This document shows positions 19,977 through 28,974 of a stretch of DNA of 64,000 nucleotides, piece by piece. The stretch comes from Oceanibium sediminis (lineage in GTDB: Bacteria; Pseudomonadota; Alphaproteobacteria; Rhodobacterales; Rhodobacteraceae): assembly GCF_003265325.1 (NCBI RefSeq), contig NZ_QGNX01000003.1, positions 434,001-498,000 of the forward strand, written 5' to 3'. Made by a program: the position numbers and the translations under genes. Numbering within the stretch: position 1 is the first letter of the stretch; every line of letters starts with the position of its first letter. Below the pieces are notes generated by a model. That model ran no database searches and was not told where the DNA came from. It saw only the letters and a list, made by a program, of their open reading frames with translations.

Positions 19977-20588
19977 TCAGTCCTGGCCGGGGCGGGTCAG
20001 CGAGAACACCTCCCGCACGGCGGCATAGTCGCGGTAGCCGAGCCGGGCCAGCGGGGCGTAGCGGGTCACGTCGAAAATCCCCTCGTTCAGCATCGCCGGA
20101 TCGATGTAGATGCCGATGACCTCGCCGATCACCATGACGTTGTTCTGCCCCGGCAGGTCGATGATCTTCCACAGCTTGCACTCCAGCGCGCCGGGCACCC
20201 CGGCGACGCGGGGCGGCGCGACCAGCGCCGAGGGCTCGGGCGTCAGCCCAGCGATCGCGAACTCGTCCTCGCCCGCGGGGTAGTTGCCCGAGGTGGCGTT
20301 CATCGCGTCCTTCATGGCAAAGCCGACGACATTGGCCACGAACTCGCCCGTCGCGCGGATATTGGCGACGCTGTCCTTGGCGTAGGGCTGATCCGGCTTG
20401 CCCCCGTTGTTGGAGAACATGACAAGCGGCGGCGCATCCGACAGCGCGTTGAAGAAACTGTAGGGCGCAAGGTTCACCCGTCCCTCGGCGTCCTGGCTGG
20501 AAATCCAGCCGATCGGGCGCGGGGTGACCATCGCCTTGAACGGGTTGTGCGGCAGGCCGTGGTCATCGATGCCGGGACGGTAGAACAT
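19977..20588 (-). CDS. Flavin reductase-like FMN-binding protein
   Basis: 203 residues of the FMN-binding split-barrel flavin reductase family. Typical segments are MVTPRPIGWISSQDAEGRVN, LAPYSFFNALSDAPP, and later LPGQNNVMVIGEVIGIYID. Such proteins provide reduced flavin to monooxygenases or reduce other substrates; no partner monooxygenase is nearby. The downstream neighbour is a convergent SDR gene; upstream the acetyltransferase gene is divergent. Confidence 0.85.
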   Translation of the reverse strand: MFYRPGIDDHGLPHNPFKAMVTPRPIGWISSQDAEGRVNLAPYSFFNALSDAPPLVMFSNNGGKPDQPYAKDSVANIRATGEFVANVVGFAMKDAMNATSGNYPAGEDEFAIAGLTPEPSALVAPPRVAGVPGALECKLWKIIDLPGQNNVMVIGEVIGIYIDPAMLNEGIFDVTRYAPLARLGYRDYAAVREVFSLTRPGQD

Positions 20589-20843
20589 GGGCGTCTCCTC
20601 GAAATGCGGGCTCGGACCGCTTTACCTTGATTTCAGCCGGATCGAAATCCGATAGTCCCGGGCGGGCAGGGGACGCGCCCGGTTTCGTTGGACGCCCCGC
20701 ACGTTGCGTGATACCGCAAACCCCGGTGAGACATGCGGAAAGGGGCACTTGCACCATGGGGCGAACGCGCAAGACAGGCCAGCGACGAGGGTAGATACCC
20801 TTTCCGTCCGCTTGCCCCCTCCCCAGCCTGAGTCCCGCGTCCC

Positions 20844-21341
20844 ATGTACCGCATCACCGAAGAAACCCCGGCCGACATGTATGAGGTCGAAAACCTCTAC
20901 GACCTGACCTTCGCGCCCGGGCGCACGGCGCTCAGCTCCTACCGGCTGCGCGATGGCGTGCCGCCGCTCGTCAGCCTCAGCTGCGTGGCGCGCGATTCCC
21001 ATGGCGTGCTGGCGGGGGCCCTGCGCTTCTGGCCGGTGCGCGTGGGGGACACCAACGCCCCGGCGCTGCTGCTCGGCCCCATCGCCGTGCACCCCACGCG
21101 GCAGGGCGAAGGGCTCGGCGCGCTCCTGATGGCCGAGGGGCTGGCGCGGGGCGCCGCGGCGGGCTGGGAACGGGTCCTGCTGGTGGGCGACGCGCCCTAC
21201 TACAGCCGCTTCGGATTCGAGAAGGTGCCGGTCACCTTCCCGCCCCCCACCAACCCCGACCGGGTGCTGGGCCGCGCGCTCGTTCCCGGTGGGCTGCACG
21301 GCATAACGGGCGAGGTGCACCGCTGGAGCCCCTCCGACTGA
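20844..21341 (+). CDS. GNAT family N-acetyltransferase
   Basis: 165 residues with the GNAT fold, close to the YhbS type. The acetyl-CoA-binding stretch is GPIAVHPTRQGEGLGALLM (Q/R-x-x-G-x-G/A pattern as RQGEGLG). The later DAPYYSRFGFEKVPV segment is typical of this subgroup. Substrate unknown. The 30-bp dispersed motif begins 14 bases after the stop. Confidence 0.88.
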   Translation: MYRITEETPADMYEVENLYDLTFAPGRTALSSYRLRDGVPPLVSLSCVARDSHGVLAGALRFWPVRVGDTNAPALLLGPIAVHPTRQGEGLGALLMAEGLARGAAAGWERVLLVGDAPYYSRFGFEKVPVTFPPPTNPDRVLGRALVPGGLHGITGEVHRWSPSD

Positions 21342-21355
21342 CCCGCGCCCCCCTT

Positions 21356-21385
21356 CCAAAGTCTTCAAATATCCCCGCCGGAGGC
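21356..21385 (+). repeat. 30-bp dispersed motif, copy 1
   Basis: Begins CCAAAGTC and ends AAATATCCCCGCCGGAGGC. It is placed 14 bases after the acetyltransferase stop, between convergent genes. It differs from copy 2 (53659) at one base and from copy 3 (57201) at three. Confidence 0.85.
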
Positions 21386-21405
21386 TCCCGCGCCGGGGCC
21401 GGGTG

Positions 21406-21999
21406 CTAACGCTGGCCACGACCGCTCACCATCCGGCTCAGCACCGTATCGCCATCCACGAAATGGTGCTTCAGCGCCGCGCCGAGGTGCACCAGCAGGA
21501 TCAGCTCCAGTGCCAGCGCCAGCGCACCGTGCAACTGGTAGAGCGCATCGCTCAGCGCCTTGGAGCCGACGGGAAACGGGTCCGGCATCTCGAACAGGCC
21601 GAAGACCATGTTGGGGATGCGCATCGGGTACGCCCCCTCGTCATTCAATGGCGAGGAGGAGGCCATGAGCCAGCCGCTCAACGGCAGGGCCAGCATCAGC
21701 AGGTAGAGCGCCAGGTGTGACGCGTGGGAGGCCGCCTTCTGCCAGCGCGGCATCGCGGGTGGAAGGGCGGGCGTGTCGCGGTTGGCCAGCCGCCAGCCGA
21801 TACGGATCAACGCCAGGATAAAGACCGTGAAGCCTACGCTTTTATGGGTCTGCACCAGTTCCAGCCGGGCGATCAGGTCCTTCTCGAAGTTGGCCATGTA
21901 GGTGCCCACGCCCAGCATTGCCAGGATCATCAGCGCCATGACCCAGTGCAGAACGCGGGCGGGCCAGCCCCAGGCGGTGGTGGTGTTCTTCAGGCTCAT
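21406..21999 (-). CDS. Cytochrome b561-family protein
   Basis: 197-residue di-heme membrane cytochrome b. Four membrane helices are visible. Heme-ligand His residues lie in VLHWVMALMI, VQTHKSVGF, SHASHLALY and LYQLHGALALALELILLVHL. This family commonly oxidises ubiquinol or passes electrons to a periplasmic partner. It is immediately upstream (in its own direction) of the convergent dispersed motif. Its 5' neighbour is a YceI gene about 60 bp away on the same strand; cytochrome b561-YceI pairs are frequent. Confidence 0.9.
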   Translation of the reverse strand: MSLKNTTTAWGWPARVLHWVMALMILAMLGVGTYMANFEKDLIARLELVQTHKSVGFTVFILALIRIGWRLANRDTPALPPAMPRWQKAASHASHLALYLLMLALPLSGWLMASSSPLNDEGAYPMRIPNMVFGLFEMPDPFPVGSKALSDALYQLHGALALALELILLVHLGAALKHHFVDGDTVLSRMVSGRGQR

Positions 22000-22060
22000 C
22001 TGCGGCCTCCTTCAGGGGCGGGCCCCCGCGCGCGAAACAGGCGGCGGGGGCGCAGCGGCG

Positions 22061-22642
22061 TCAGCTTGCGTCGGCGGGGGCGCCGATCTCCAAGTCGATG
22101 GTGACGGGAATAATCGCCCCGATTGCCGGTGCGCCATAGTCCATGCCGAAGGCGGTGCGGTCAATTTCCCCGGTCAGCCGGAAGCCCGCCACCTGGCGCG
22201 AGGGATCGAAGGGGTTCGCGCCGATCTTGTTCAGGGTGGCGGCGAAGGTGACTTCCTCGGTTTCGCCCAGGATTGTCAGGTTTCCGGTCACATCGGCGGT
22301 GTCGTCGCCTGTCTGCACCACGCTGGTGGAGGTGAAGGTGATCTCGGGGTGGGCGGCGACGTCAAGAAAATCGCCGGTGCGGATATGCTCGTCGCGCTCG
22401 GCAAAGAAGGTGTCGATGCTGGCGGCGTCCACGCTAACCGACACGGCGGTGGCGGGGATGTTGGTGGCGTCGAAGGTGATGTCGGCCTCGATGTCGCGGA
22501 ACACGCCGACGGTGTTGGAAAAGCCGAAGTGGCTGACTTCGAAGACGATAGCGGTATGGGCCTTGTCCAGCTCCCACTCGGTGGCAGAGACGGCCAAGGG
22601 CGCGGTGGCAAGGGCGGCGGCAAGGGTCAGGGTGCGGATCAT
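22061..22642 (-). CDS. YceI family periplasmic protein
   Basis: 193 residues with a signal peptide ending LAVSA and the YceI lipocalin-like barrel, which binds long isoprenoids such as polyprenyl or ubiquinone-like lipids. Family landmarks are WELDKAHTAIVFEVSHFGFS, FLDVAAHPEITFTSTSV and FRLTGEIDRTAFGMDYGAP. The start at 22642 is set by AAGGAG 8 bases upstream. It precedes the cytochrome b561 gene on the same strand and probably forms an operon with it. Confidence 0.93.
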   Translation of the reverse strand: MIRTLTLAAALATAPLAVSATEWELDKAHTAIVFEVSHFGFSNTVGVFRDIEADITFDATNIPATAVSVSVDAASIDTFFAERDEHIRTGDFLDVAAHPEITFTSTSVVQTGDDTADVTGNLTILGETEEVTFAATLNKIGANPFDPSRQVAGFRLTGEIDRTAFGMDYGAPAIGAIIPVTIDLEIGAPADAS

Positions 22643-22774
22643 TGGTGTGGCTCCTTTCAAGAACTGTCGAGGAGCGTCATATGGCCGTCAGGGCCCCTTT
22701 GTCAGCGGGCAAACGCCCCAACTGATTGTCGCCAATTCTGATACAGTGGCCAGCAAGCGCTTACACTGTTTGGT

Positions 22775-23344
22775 TCATCCGGCGGAGCGCATCAGCAGCC
22801 GGATGCGCACGGGCAGTATCGCCGCGACCGCGGGATAGCCCTCGGTATGGCCGAACTCCCGCCGGTCCACCGCGCCGCTCAGGGTAAAGCCGGCGTCGAA
22901 GCGTGCTGGATCGACGGGGCTTGGGCCATAGCGGAAGACCGTGGCGCGGAAGGCGACCGGGCGGGTGATGCCGAGCAGCGTCATGTCACCGAAGATATCG
23001 GCGGTGGACTTGCTGGTCTGCACCAGCTTGCGCAGGCGAAAGCCGATGGTCGGGTAGGCGTTGGTGTTCAGGTAGTCCTTGCTGCGCACCAGCGCATTGA
23101 CGATGCCAAGGCCGGTGTCCACGTCGCGCGTGCCGACAAGGATGTTGGCCTTCGCGCGCTCGGGGTGCTTTTCGTCGAACAGGATCGCGCCCTTGACCGT
23201 GTCAAAGCGCATCGTCACCACCGAGCCGAGGTAGGCCACGTCCACCTCGACCCGGGTTTCGGGCTCGACCACGGACCATTCCGCCGCAAGGGCCAGTGCG
23301 GGCAGGGCCATCAGACAGACGATGGTGGCGAACAGGCTGCGCAT
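22775..23344 (-). CDS. YceI family periplasmic protein (second copy)
   Basis: 189 residues with a signal peptide ending LALAA and a YceI barrel: EWSVVEPETRVEVDVAYLGS, KDYLNTNAYPTIGFRLRKL and FTLSGAVDRREFGHTEGYP. It is clearly diverged from its neighbour at 22061; the two are separated by about 130 bp and transcribed in the same direction. The ATG at 23344 is preceded by GAGAGGGGGG. The function is presumably binding of an amphiphilic ligand; the exact role is unknown. Confidence 0.9.
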   Translation of the reverse strand: MRSLFATIVCLMALPALALAAEWSVVEPETRVEVDVAYLGSVVTMRFDTVKGAILFDEKHPERAKANILVGTRDVDTGLGIVNALVRSKDYLNTNAYPTIGFRLRKLVQTSKSTADIFGDMTLLGITRPVAFRATVFRYGPSPVDPARFDAGFTLSGAVDRREFGHTEGYPAVAAILPVRIRLLMRSAG

Positions 23345-23426
23345 CACGCCCCCCTCTCTCACAAGGAAGGATAGCGCAGCGCCGCGCCCCGGTCCGCTCA
23401 CATTTCAGAGATCGACTTGCCGCCGC

Positions 23427-24305
23427 TCAGCGGGTCGGCACCGGCTCCTCGCCGCGATAGTCGTAGAAGCCGCGATCCGTCTTGCGGCCCAGCCAGCCGG
23501 CCTCGACGTATTTCACCAGCAGCGGGCAGGGGCGGTACTTGGTGTCCGCCAGCCCGTCGTGCAGCACGTTCATGATCGCAAGGCAGGTGTCCAGCCCGAT
23601 GAAATCCGCCAGCTCCAGCGGCCCCAGCGGGTGGTTTGCCCCCAGCTTCAGGGAGGTATCGATGGACCGCACGGTGCCCACGCCCTCGTAAAGGGTGTAG
23701 ATCGCCTCGTTGATCATCGGCACCAGGATGCGGTTCACGATGAAGGCGGGAAAATCCTCAGCCGAGGAGGCGGTCTTGCCGATCCGCTCGACCACGCCGC
23801 GCAGGGTTTCGACGGTTTCCTCGTTCGTCGCGATGCCCCGGATCAGTTCGACCAGCTGCATCACCGGCACTGGATTCATGAAGTGGAACCCCATGAAGCG
23901 CTCGGGGCGGTCCGTGCCGGAGGCGAGGCGCGTGATCGAGATGGAGGAGGTGTTCGACGTCAGGATCGTGTGATCCGCCAGGTGCGGCGCGAGGTTGCGG
24001 AAGATCTCGTGCTTCAGGGCCTCGTTCTCGGTCGCGGCCTCGATCACCAGGTCGGTGGCGCCGACGGGGGCGAGGTCGATCGTGGGGGAGATGCGGGCGA
24101 GGGCCGCCTTCATCTCCGCCTCGGTGATCTTGTCGCCGCGGACCTGGCGTTCCAGGTTGGCGGTGATGCTGTCCATGGCGCGCGTCAGAGCCTCTTCCGA
24201 GATGTCGCTCATCTGCACGTCGTAGCCCGCGAGCGCGAACACATGGGCGATACCGGCCCCCATCTGACCTGCGCCGATCACGCCAATTGAGCGAATGTCG
24301 GTCAT
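23427..24305 (-). CDS. 3-hydroxybutyryl-CoA dehydrogenase
   Basis: 292 residues. It catalyses NAD(P)-linked interconversion of acetoacetyl-CoA and 3-hydroxybutyryl-CoA. The N-terminal Rossmann motif is IGVIGAGQMGAGIAHVFALA. The catalytic region is GFHFMNPVPVMQLVELI (His), with SNTSSISITRLA and AGWLGRKTDRGFYDY near the C-terminus. Length and ending match the FadB2/Hbd group. It lies near etfBA and exoD, a recurring Rhodobacterales neighbourhood, and connects with fatty-acid oxidation and PHA metabolism. Confidence 0.93.
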   Translation of the reverse strand: MTDIRSIGVIGAGQMGAGIAHVFALAGYDVQMSDISEEALTRAMDSITANLERQVRGDKITEAEMKAALARISPTIDLAPVGATDLVIEAATENEALKHEIFRNLAPHLADHTILTSNTSSISITRLASGTDRPERFMGFHFMNPVPVMQLVELIRGIATNEETVETLRGVVERIGKTASSAEDFPAFIVNRILVPMINEAIYTLYEGVGTVRSIDTSLKLGANHPLGPLELADFIGLDTCLAIMNVLHDGLADTKYRPCPLLVKYVEAGWLGRKTDRGFYDYRGEEPVPTR

Positions 24306-24401
24306 GGACCCTCTCCTGCGTTATGCCTGTTCGCTGCCTGATTAGGGCAAACCGGCGGCGTCTACAACGCAGGACCCGCGCCAGGCACCTATTTCGCCGC
24401 C

Positions 24402-25001
24402 TCAGAGCAGCAGCGACAAGGGAATGCTGGCGGCCAGGGCCATGACCGTCAGGCCGACGGCAGCGAAAAGCCCGTCGCGCATCAGCACCCCGCCCCCGAT
24501 CAGCAGCACCGCAAGGCCAAGGATGGAACTGGTCAGCGGCACGAACTCGAGGAACGGCATCGCCAGCCCGGCGAGCATGCAGGCCAGCGGCAGGAACCAG
24601 CGCAGCGGGCGGCGCAACAATGGACTGAAGCGCTCGTGCGAGCGGGAGTCGAGCCAGCGCCCCAACCCCTCCAGCTTTGCGGCGCCTGCCTTCAGGCGCG
24701 GGCCGGACACCTTGCGGCGCGCCAGGAAGGCGGGCATCCAGATCCGGTCGCGCCCCGTCAGCCATTGTGCCGCCGTCGCGGCGATGGTCAGCCCGCAGAT
24801 CGAGGACAGCAGCGGTACGCCCGACAGGGGCGAGGTGACGATCAGCGCGGGGATCATCAGCGTCGGCAGGAAGGACTTCTGACCGTAGGAGCCGAGGATC
24901 TCTCCGATGGTCACGCTGTCGCTATCGCCCAGCGACTCTAGCTGGGTGAGTACGTCGCCGATGCTGCGCGGCGCGGAGAGTCCTGTTTTCATCATTGCCA
25001 C
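24402..25001 (-). CDS. exoD: ExoD family membrane protein
   Basis: 199 residues, homologous to ExoD of Sinorhizobium, where mutants have altered exopolysaccharide and alkali sensitivity; its molecular activity is unknown. It starts with a soluble part (SIGDVLTQLESLGDSDSVTI), then GQKSFLPTLMIPALIVTSPL and three or four membrane segments. It lies downstream of the etfA terminator on the same strand, so it probably has its own promoter. Confidence 0.88.
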   Translation of the reverse strand: MAMMKTGLSAPRSIGDVLTQLESLGDSDSVTIGEILGSYGQKSFLPTLMIPALIVTSPLSGVPLLSSICGLTIAATAAQWLTGRDRIWMPAFLARRKVSGPRLKAGAAKLEGLGRWLDSRSHERFSPLLRRPLRWFLPLACMLAGLAMPFLEFVPLTSSILGLAVLLIGGGVLMRDGLFAAVGLTVMALAASIPLSLLL

Positions 25002-25010
25002 ATTCCAACG

Positions 25011-25040
25011 AAAAGGGCCCGGGAATGGTTCCGGGCCCTT
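25011..25040 (-). terminator. Intrinsic terminator of etfBA
   Basis: On the minus strand a GGGCCCGGAA / TTCCCGGGCCC-type stem (one bulge) is followed by TTTT. It lies 25 bases after the etfA stop and before exoD. Confidence 0.85.
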
Positions 25041-25064
25041 CGCGCGATTGGTTGTGCGGGGCGT

Positions 25065-25994
25065 TCAGCCCAGCTTGTCCTTCAGCTCCGGCACAGCGTC
25101 GAACAGGTCGGCCACAAGTCCGTAGTCGGCCACCTGGAAAATCGGCGCCTCCTCGTCCTTGTTGATCGCGACGATGACCTTGGAATCCTTCATCCCCGCC
25201 AGGTGCTGGATCGCGCCGGAGATGCCGACGGCGATGTAAAGCTCGGGCGCGACGACCTTGCCGGTCTGGCCCACCTGCCAGTCGTTCGGGGCATAGCCCG
25301 AGTCCACGGCGGCGCGCGAGGCGCCCACGGCTGCGCCAAGCGCGTCCGCCAGCTGCTCGATCAGGGCGAAGTTTTCTTCCGAGCCGACGCCGCGCCCGCC
25401 GGACACGACGACCTTGGCCGAGGTCAGGTCCGGGCGATCGCTTGCGGCGACCTTGTCTTCGACCCATTCGGACAGGCCGGGATTGTCGGCGGCCGAAATG
25501 CTTTCGACCGGGGCCGCAGCGCCTTCACCGGCAGCATCGAAGGTGGAGGTACGGATCGAGACGACCTTGATCGCATCGCCCGACTTCACCGTCTGGATCG
25601 CGTTACCTGCATAGATCGGGCGCTCGAACGTGTCCGCGTCCACGATGCCGGAGACGTCGGAAATCACCATCACGTCCAGCAGTGCGGCGACGCGGGGCAG
25701 GATGTTCTTGGCGTCGGTCGTGGCGGGGGCGACGATGTGGGTGTAGTCCCCGGCCAGCGACGCGATCAGCGCGGCGGTGGGTTCCGCAAGGCGGTGCCCC
25801 AGCGAGGCATCCTCGGCCACCAGCACCTTGGCGACGCCCTCGATCTTCGCGGCGGCCTCACCGGCGGCAGCGGCGGACGCCCCGGCGCAGAGCGCGGTCA
25901 CGTCGCCCAGTTGCGCGGCGGCGGTCACGGCCTTGGCGGTGGCGTCCAGCGCCAGTTCACCGTCGGTCACTTCCGCAAGAAGAAGAACAGCCAT
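25065..25994 (-). CDS. etfA: Electron transfer flavoprotein alpha subunit
   Basis: 309 residues. ETF collects electrons from acyl-CoA and other matrix-type dehydrogenases and passes them to ETF-ubiquinone oxidoreductase. The C-terminal FAD-binding domain is clear: [51 protein letters not shown] and [18 protein letters not shown]. The start codon overlaps the etfB stop by one base, so the subunits are coupled. Confidence 0.96.
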   Translation of the reverse strand: MAVLLLAEVTDGELALDATAKAVTAAAQLGDVTALCAGASAAAAGEAAAKIEGVAKVLVAEDASLGHRLAEPTAALIASLAGDYTHIVAPATTDAKNILPRVAALLDVMVISDVSGIVDADTFERPIYAGNAIQTVKSGDAIKVVSIRTSTFDAAGEGAAAPVESISAADNPGLSEWVEDKVAASDRPDLTSAKVVVSGGRGVGSEENFALIEQLADALGAAVGASRAAVDSGYAPNDWQVGQTGKVVAPELYIAVGISGAIQHLAGMKDSKVIVAINKDEEAPIFQVADYGLVADLFDAVPELKDKLG

Positions 25995-26755
25995 CAGATC
26001 ACCCCCGCTTCGTCTTTGAGTTTCGCGACAAGTTCATCGACCGAGCCAACCATCACGCCAGCGGCGCGGGCCGCGGGTTCGGTGGTGGACACCACCGTCA
26101 GACGCGGGGCGACGTCCACGCCGTAATCGGCGGGAGTCTTTTCATCGAGCGGCTTCTTCTTGGCCTTCATGATGTTGGGCAGCGAGGCGTAGCGCGGCTC
26201 ATTCAGGCGCAAATCCACGGTGACGATGGCGGGCATCTTCACCTTGATCGTCTGCAACCCGCCATCCACTTCGCGGGTGACGACGGCGTGCTCGCCCTCG
26301 ACCGCGATCTCGGAGGCGAAGGTCGCCTGGCTCCAGCCGAGCAGGGCGGAGAGCATCTGCCCCGTGGCGTTCATGTCGTTGTCGATCGCCTGCTTGCCGC
26401 AGAGCACGAGGCCGGGCTGTTCCTCGTCGACCACCGCTTTCAGCAGCTTGGCGACGGCCAGCGGCTCGATGTCGGTGTTCACGTCGTCGGCGGCCACGAT
26501 CAGGATGGCGCTATCCGCCCCCATGGCCAGCGCCGTGCGCAGGGTTTCCTGCGCCTGCTTCACGCCGATGGAAACGGCGACAACCTCGTCCGCCTGGCCA
26601 GCTTCCTTCATGCGGATGGCCTGTTCGACGGCGATCTCGTCGAAGGGGTTCATGGACATCTTGACGTTCGCCAGATCGACACCCGATCCGTCCGCCTTCA
26701 CACGAACCTTGACGTTGTAATCGATCACCCGTTTGACGGGGACAAGGACCTTCAT
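25994..26755 (-). CDS. etfB: Electron transfer flavoprotein beta subunit
   Basis: 253 residues. It binds AMP and partners EtfA. It begins [19 protein letters not shown], then [40 protein letters not shown] (ADP-binding region) and [19 protein letters not shown], the surface recognition loop for partner dehydrogenases. The open frame extends further upstream, but the family start at 26755 is unambiguous. First gene of the etfBA operon; a 281-bp region separates it from the divergent TbpB-like lipoprotein gene. Confidence 0.96.
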   Translation of the reverse strand: MKVLVPVKRVIDYNVKVRVKADGSGVDLANVKMSMNPFDEIAVEQAIRMKEAGQADEVVAVSIGVKQAQETLRTALAMGADSAILIVAADDVNTDIEPLAVAKLLKAVVDEEQPGLVLCGKQAIDNDMNATGQMLSALLGWSQATFASEIAVEGEHAVVTREVDGGLQTIKVKMPAIVTVDLRLNEPRYASLPNIMKAKKKPLDEKTPADYGVDVAPRLTVVSTTEPAARAAGVMVGSVDELVAKLKDEAGVI

Positions 26756-26996
26756 GTCTCGCGCTCTCCCTAGGTTTGCCCGGGGCCCCGGGCAGGTGGT
26801 GGTTGCCTTCTCCGAAGCGGCGGCGGGGTCTGTCCTTGGGGACGTGAAGACACCCTTCCCGCATCCCCGGGCCGAAAATCTGCGATTTGAGTAGCCTTTC
26901 CTTGGGGAGGGGTGCAAGGGCAAGAATGTCGCCTCCATTCGGACGAGGGCGCGTACGGAAGTCCCTGGCATGTTGCGCGCGCGGGCCCCTGCCACT

Positions 26997-27019
26997 AGCG
27001 TTAACACTTCATTAACGCT
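26997..27019. promoter_or_regulatory. Inverted repeat upstream of the first TbpB-like gene
   Basis: A perfect 8-bp inverted repeat, AGCGTTAA / TTAACGCT, with a 7-base spacer ends just before the RBS (GGAGGGGG) of the lipoprotein gene at 27037. The symmetry and position suit an operator or an RNA hairpin in the leader. A single half-site GCGTTAA occurs just upstream of the second paralogue (near 28040). Confidence 0.45.
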
Positions 27020-27036
27020 TTGGAGGGGGCCATCCC

Positions 27037-27867
27037 ATGTATCGACACGTTCCAGCCGGATTGCTGATCCTCGGCCTTGCCGCATGCGAAGGCGCTGTCG
27101 GCGGAGGCGGCGGTGGGGACGGCGTGACGCCCCAGTTCGCGGACTCTTCAGCCGACGTGATGACATCCAAGATGGTGGACGGGGGCGTGTCGGGCGCGCT
27201 GGCCGAGTTGAACGTGTTGAGCAACAGCAGCCGCAAGCGCGCCGCCATGCTGGAGGCGAGCGAGGATTACCAGGAGGTTTTCCTGACCATCGGCAGCACC
27301 CGCTACCAGTTGAAGGCGACGCAATTCCAGCCCGGCTCGGAAAACGGCGGGCTATACCTGGACGCCGTCGGCAACACCGCTACCTTCCTGACAGGCAGCG
27401 GCGACTATTCCGGCGTCGTGCAGTTCACCAACGGCAGCGGCGCGGTCATCGCGCTTGGGATCCTCGGCGCCGAAACGCCCGAGGCGAATCTGCCCGATGC
27501 AACGCTCACCTACGACGGGCTGTTCCAGTTCGTCGGCGCCCCGACGCAAACGGCTGCCGCGGGCGCCAACGGCTTTGCCGAGATCACGGTCGATTTCGTC
27601 TCGGGCGGGGTCACGGGGGATTTCCGCGAGGGGCTGACGCCGGACGGGTTCGGTGTGCTGACCGGCCAGGTCGCGGGCAACGGCATCGAGGGCGACCTCG
27701 TGGTGAGCAACGCGGACCTGTCGGGCACGCTGAACGTGGATGGCACTTTCTTCGGCCCCGCCGCGGAGGAGTTGGGCGGCACCCTGACCGGCGACGTGAC
27801 GGCCGGAGGGTCGAATGTGGCGGTAATGGGGCAGTTCAAGACGGAATGTATCGCCCTGGGTTGTTGA
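27037..27867 (+). CDS. TbpB-like surface lipoprotein (paralogue 1)
   Basis: 276 residues. Lipobox LGLAAC (Cys17), then a Gly-rich linker and the segment [14 protein letters not shown]. Strand-rich repeats follow, and the C-terminal part ([19 protein letters not shown]) matches the small eight-stranded barrel seen in TbpB, factor-H-binding and other Slam-exported lipoproteins. The middle motif [10 protein letters not shown] and the final barrel are shared with the next gene. The protein ends in Cys and has a second Cys close by (TECIALGC). Likely outer-membrane and possibly surface exposed. The ligand is unknown; iron binding is not shown by the sequence. Confidence 0.8.
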   Translation: MYRHVPAGLLILGLAACEGAVGGGGGGDGVTPQFADSSADVMTSKMVDGGVSGALAELNVLSNSSRKRAAMLEASEDYQEVFLTIGSTRYQLKATQFQPGSENGGLYLDAVGNTATFLTGSGDYSGVVQFTNGSGAVIALGILGAETPEANLPDATLTYDGLFQFVGAPTQTAAAGANGFAEITVDFVSGGVTGDFREGLTPDGFGVLTGQVAGNGIEGDLVVSNADLSGTLNVDGTFFGPAAEELGGTLTGDVTAGGSNVAVMGQFKTECIALGC

Positions 27868-28071
27868 GGCCAGGGCCCTGGAAAAAAACATAAAATTGCG
27901 AATCTCGCGGGTAAGTACCGCCGGGAGGCCAGTTTTCCTTGGCCGTGGCACAGGGCGCGCGCCAGCGATCGGCCCGGTCCGGGCCGCGCCGCCGGCGCGC
28001 TTGCCTTATTCCTGCCTTAGTCGCTCTTCAGGAGCGCCGCGTTAATTGTGAATACCCAAGGAACTATTATT

Positions 28072-28890
28072 ATGCTTCGAACAATTTCTGTCGTTGGCCT
28101 GATGGCGAGCGTGGCGGCCTGTGGCTCCAGCAACAATGGCATCACGCATCAATACGCGGACGCTCCGACCGATATCATGGCCTCCAAGATGGTGGACGGC
28201 GGTGTGTCGGGGGGCGTCGCGCAAGCCGCCCTGAATGAAACCAATCCCCGCCCGCGCGAGGCCCTGCTGGAGGTGAGCCCTGACTACCAGCAGATCAAGT
28301 TGACCATCGGCGGCACGCGTTACACGCTGGATGCGACCGAAGCGCCCGGTCCAGATGGGGGCATCTTCTACGCGGATCAGAACGGTAACTTCGCCGTTTT
28401 CGACAGTTCCGGCGGTAGCTATTCCGGCGCGGTACTCTTCGGCAGCGCCAGCAGTGGCAACGTCGGCATCGGTGTCGTCGGGGCAGAGACGCGTATCGAG
28501 AACCTGCCCGACGCTTCTGTCACGTATACGGGCGAGTTCAGTATCTTTGACACGACGGGCAGGGATGACAGCTTAGAAGCTGGCGGCGGCGCGGAAATCA
28601 TGGTCGATTTCGCGTCCGGCGGTGTGACAGGCACGTTCGGGGAAGACCTGGCGAACAGCGGTTTCGCGGTTTTGACCGGCGACATTTCAGGCAACGGGTT
28701 CACCGGCGCCATGGAAATCACCGACCCGATCGTTTCGGGCACGCTGGATGTGGATGCCACCTTCTTCGGCCCCGGCGGCGAGGAAGTGGGCGGTGTAATG
28801 ACCGGTAACGTCAACGACGGTACCGGAACCGTGGGCGTCATCGGCGGCTTCCAGGCCTTCGGTTCCACCACGATGGTTTCCGACCAGTAA
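28072..28890 (+). CDS. TbpB-like surface lipoprotein (paralogue 2)
   Basis: 272 residues, lipobox SVAAC (Cys17). It shares with its upstream neighbour [15 protein letters not shown] after the lipobox, FASGGVTGTFGEDL in the middle and ATFFGPGGEEVGGVMTGNV at the end, so the two arose by tandem duplication. It lacks the neighbour's terminal Cys pair and poly-Gly linker. The ATG at 28072 is chosen because AAGGA lies 9 bases upstream; the upstream in-frame start at 28048 has no RBS. The intergenic gap of about 200 bp suggests a separate promoter. A strong terminator follows. Confidence 0.8.
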   Translation: MLRTISVVGLMASVAACGSSNNGITHQYADAPTDIMASKMVDGGVSGGVAQAALNETNPRPREALLEVSPDYQQIKLTIGGTRYTLDATEAPGPDGGIFYADQNGNFAVFDSSGGSYSGAVLFGSASSGNVGIGVVGAETRIENLPDASVTYTGEFSIFDTTGRDDSLEAGGGAEIMVDFASGGVTGTFGEDLANSGFAVLTGDISGNGFTGAMEITDPIVSGTLDVDATFFGPGGEEVGGVMTGNVNDGTGTVGVIGGFQAFGSTTMVSDQ

Positions 28891-28926
28891 GCGCGGCGCG
28901 GGCGCAAAGCCCGCTGCACAAATGCG

Positions 28927-28955
28927 AACGGGCGGCCCTTGGGCCGCCCGTTTTT
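28927..28955 (+). terminator. Intrinsic terminator after the TbpB-like pair
   Basis: ACGGGCGGCCC and GGGCCGCCCGT pair around TT and are followed by TTTT. It separates the lipoprotein pair from the convergent cobalamin adenosyltransferase gene. Confidence 0.92.
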
Positions 28956-28974
28956 CGTTCTCCGAAGTCTTGGG

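Noticed and set aside
26756-27166. N-terminal extension of etfB by about 137 codons
   Set aside because: The frame is open, but the extension is basic, overlaps the divergent lipoprotein gene and is absent from the family; the MKVLVPVKR start fits all EtfB proteins.
27868-27890. Palindrome CCAGGGCCCTGG followed by an A-run after the first TbpB-like gene
   Set aside because: The A-run is on the wrong side for a plus-strand terminator, and there is no minus-strand gene ending here.
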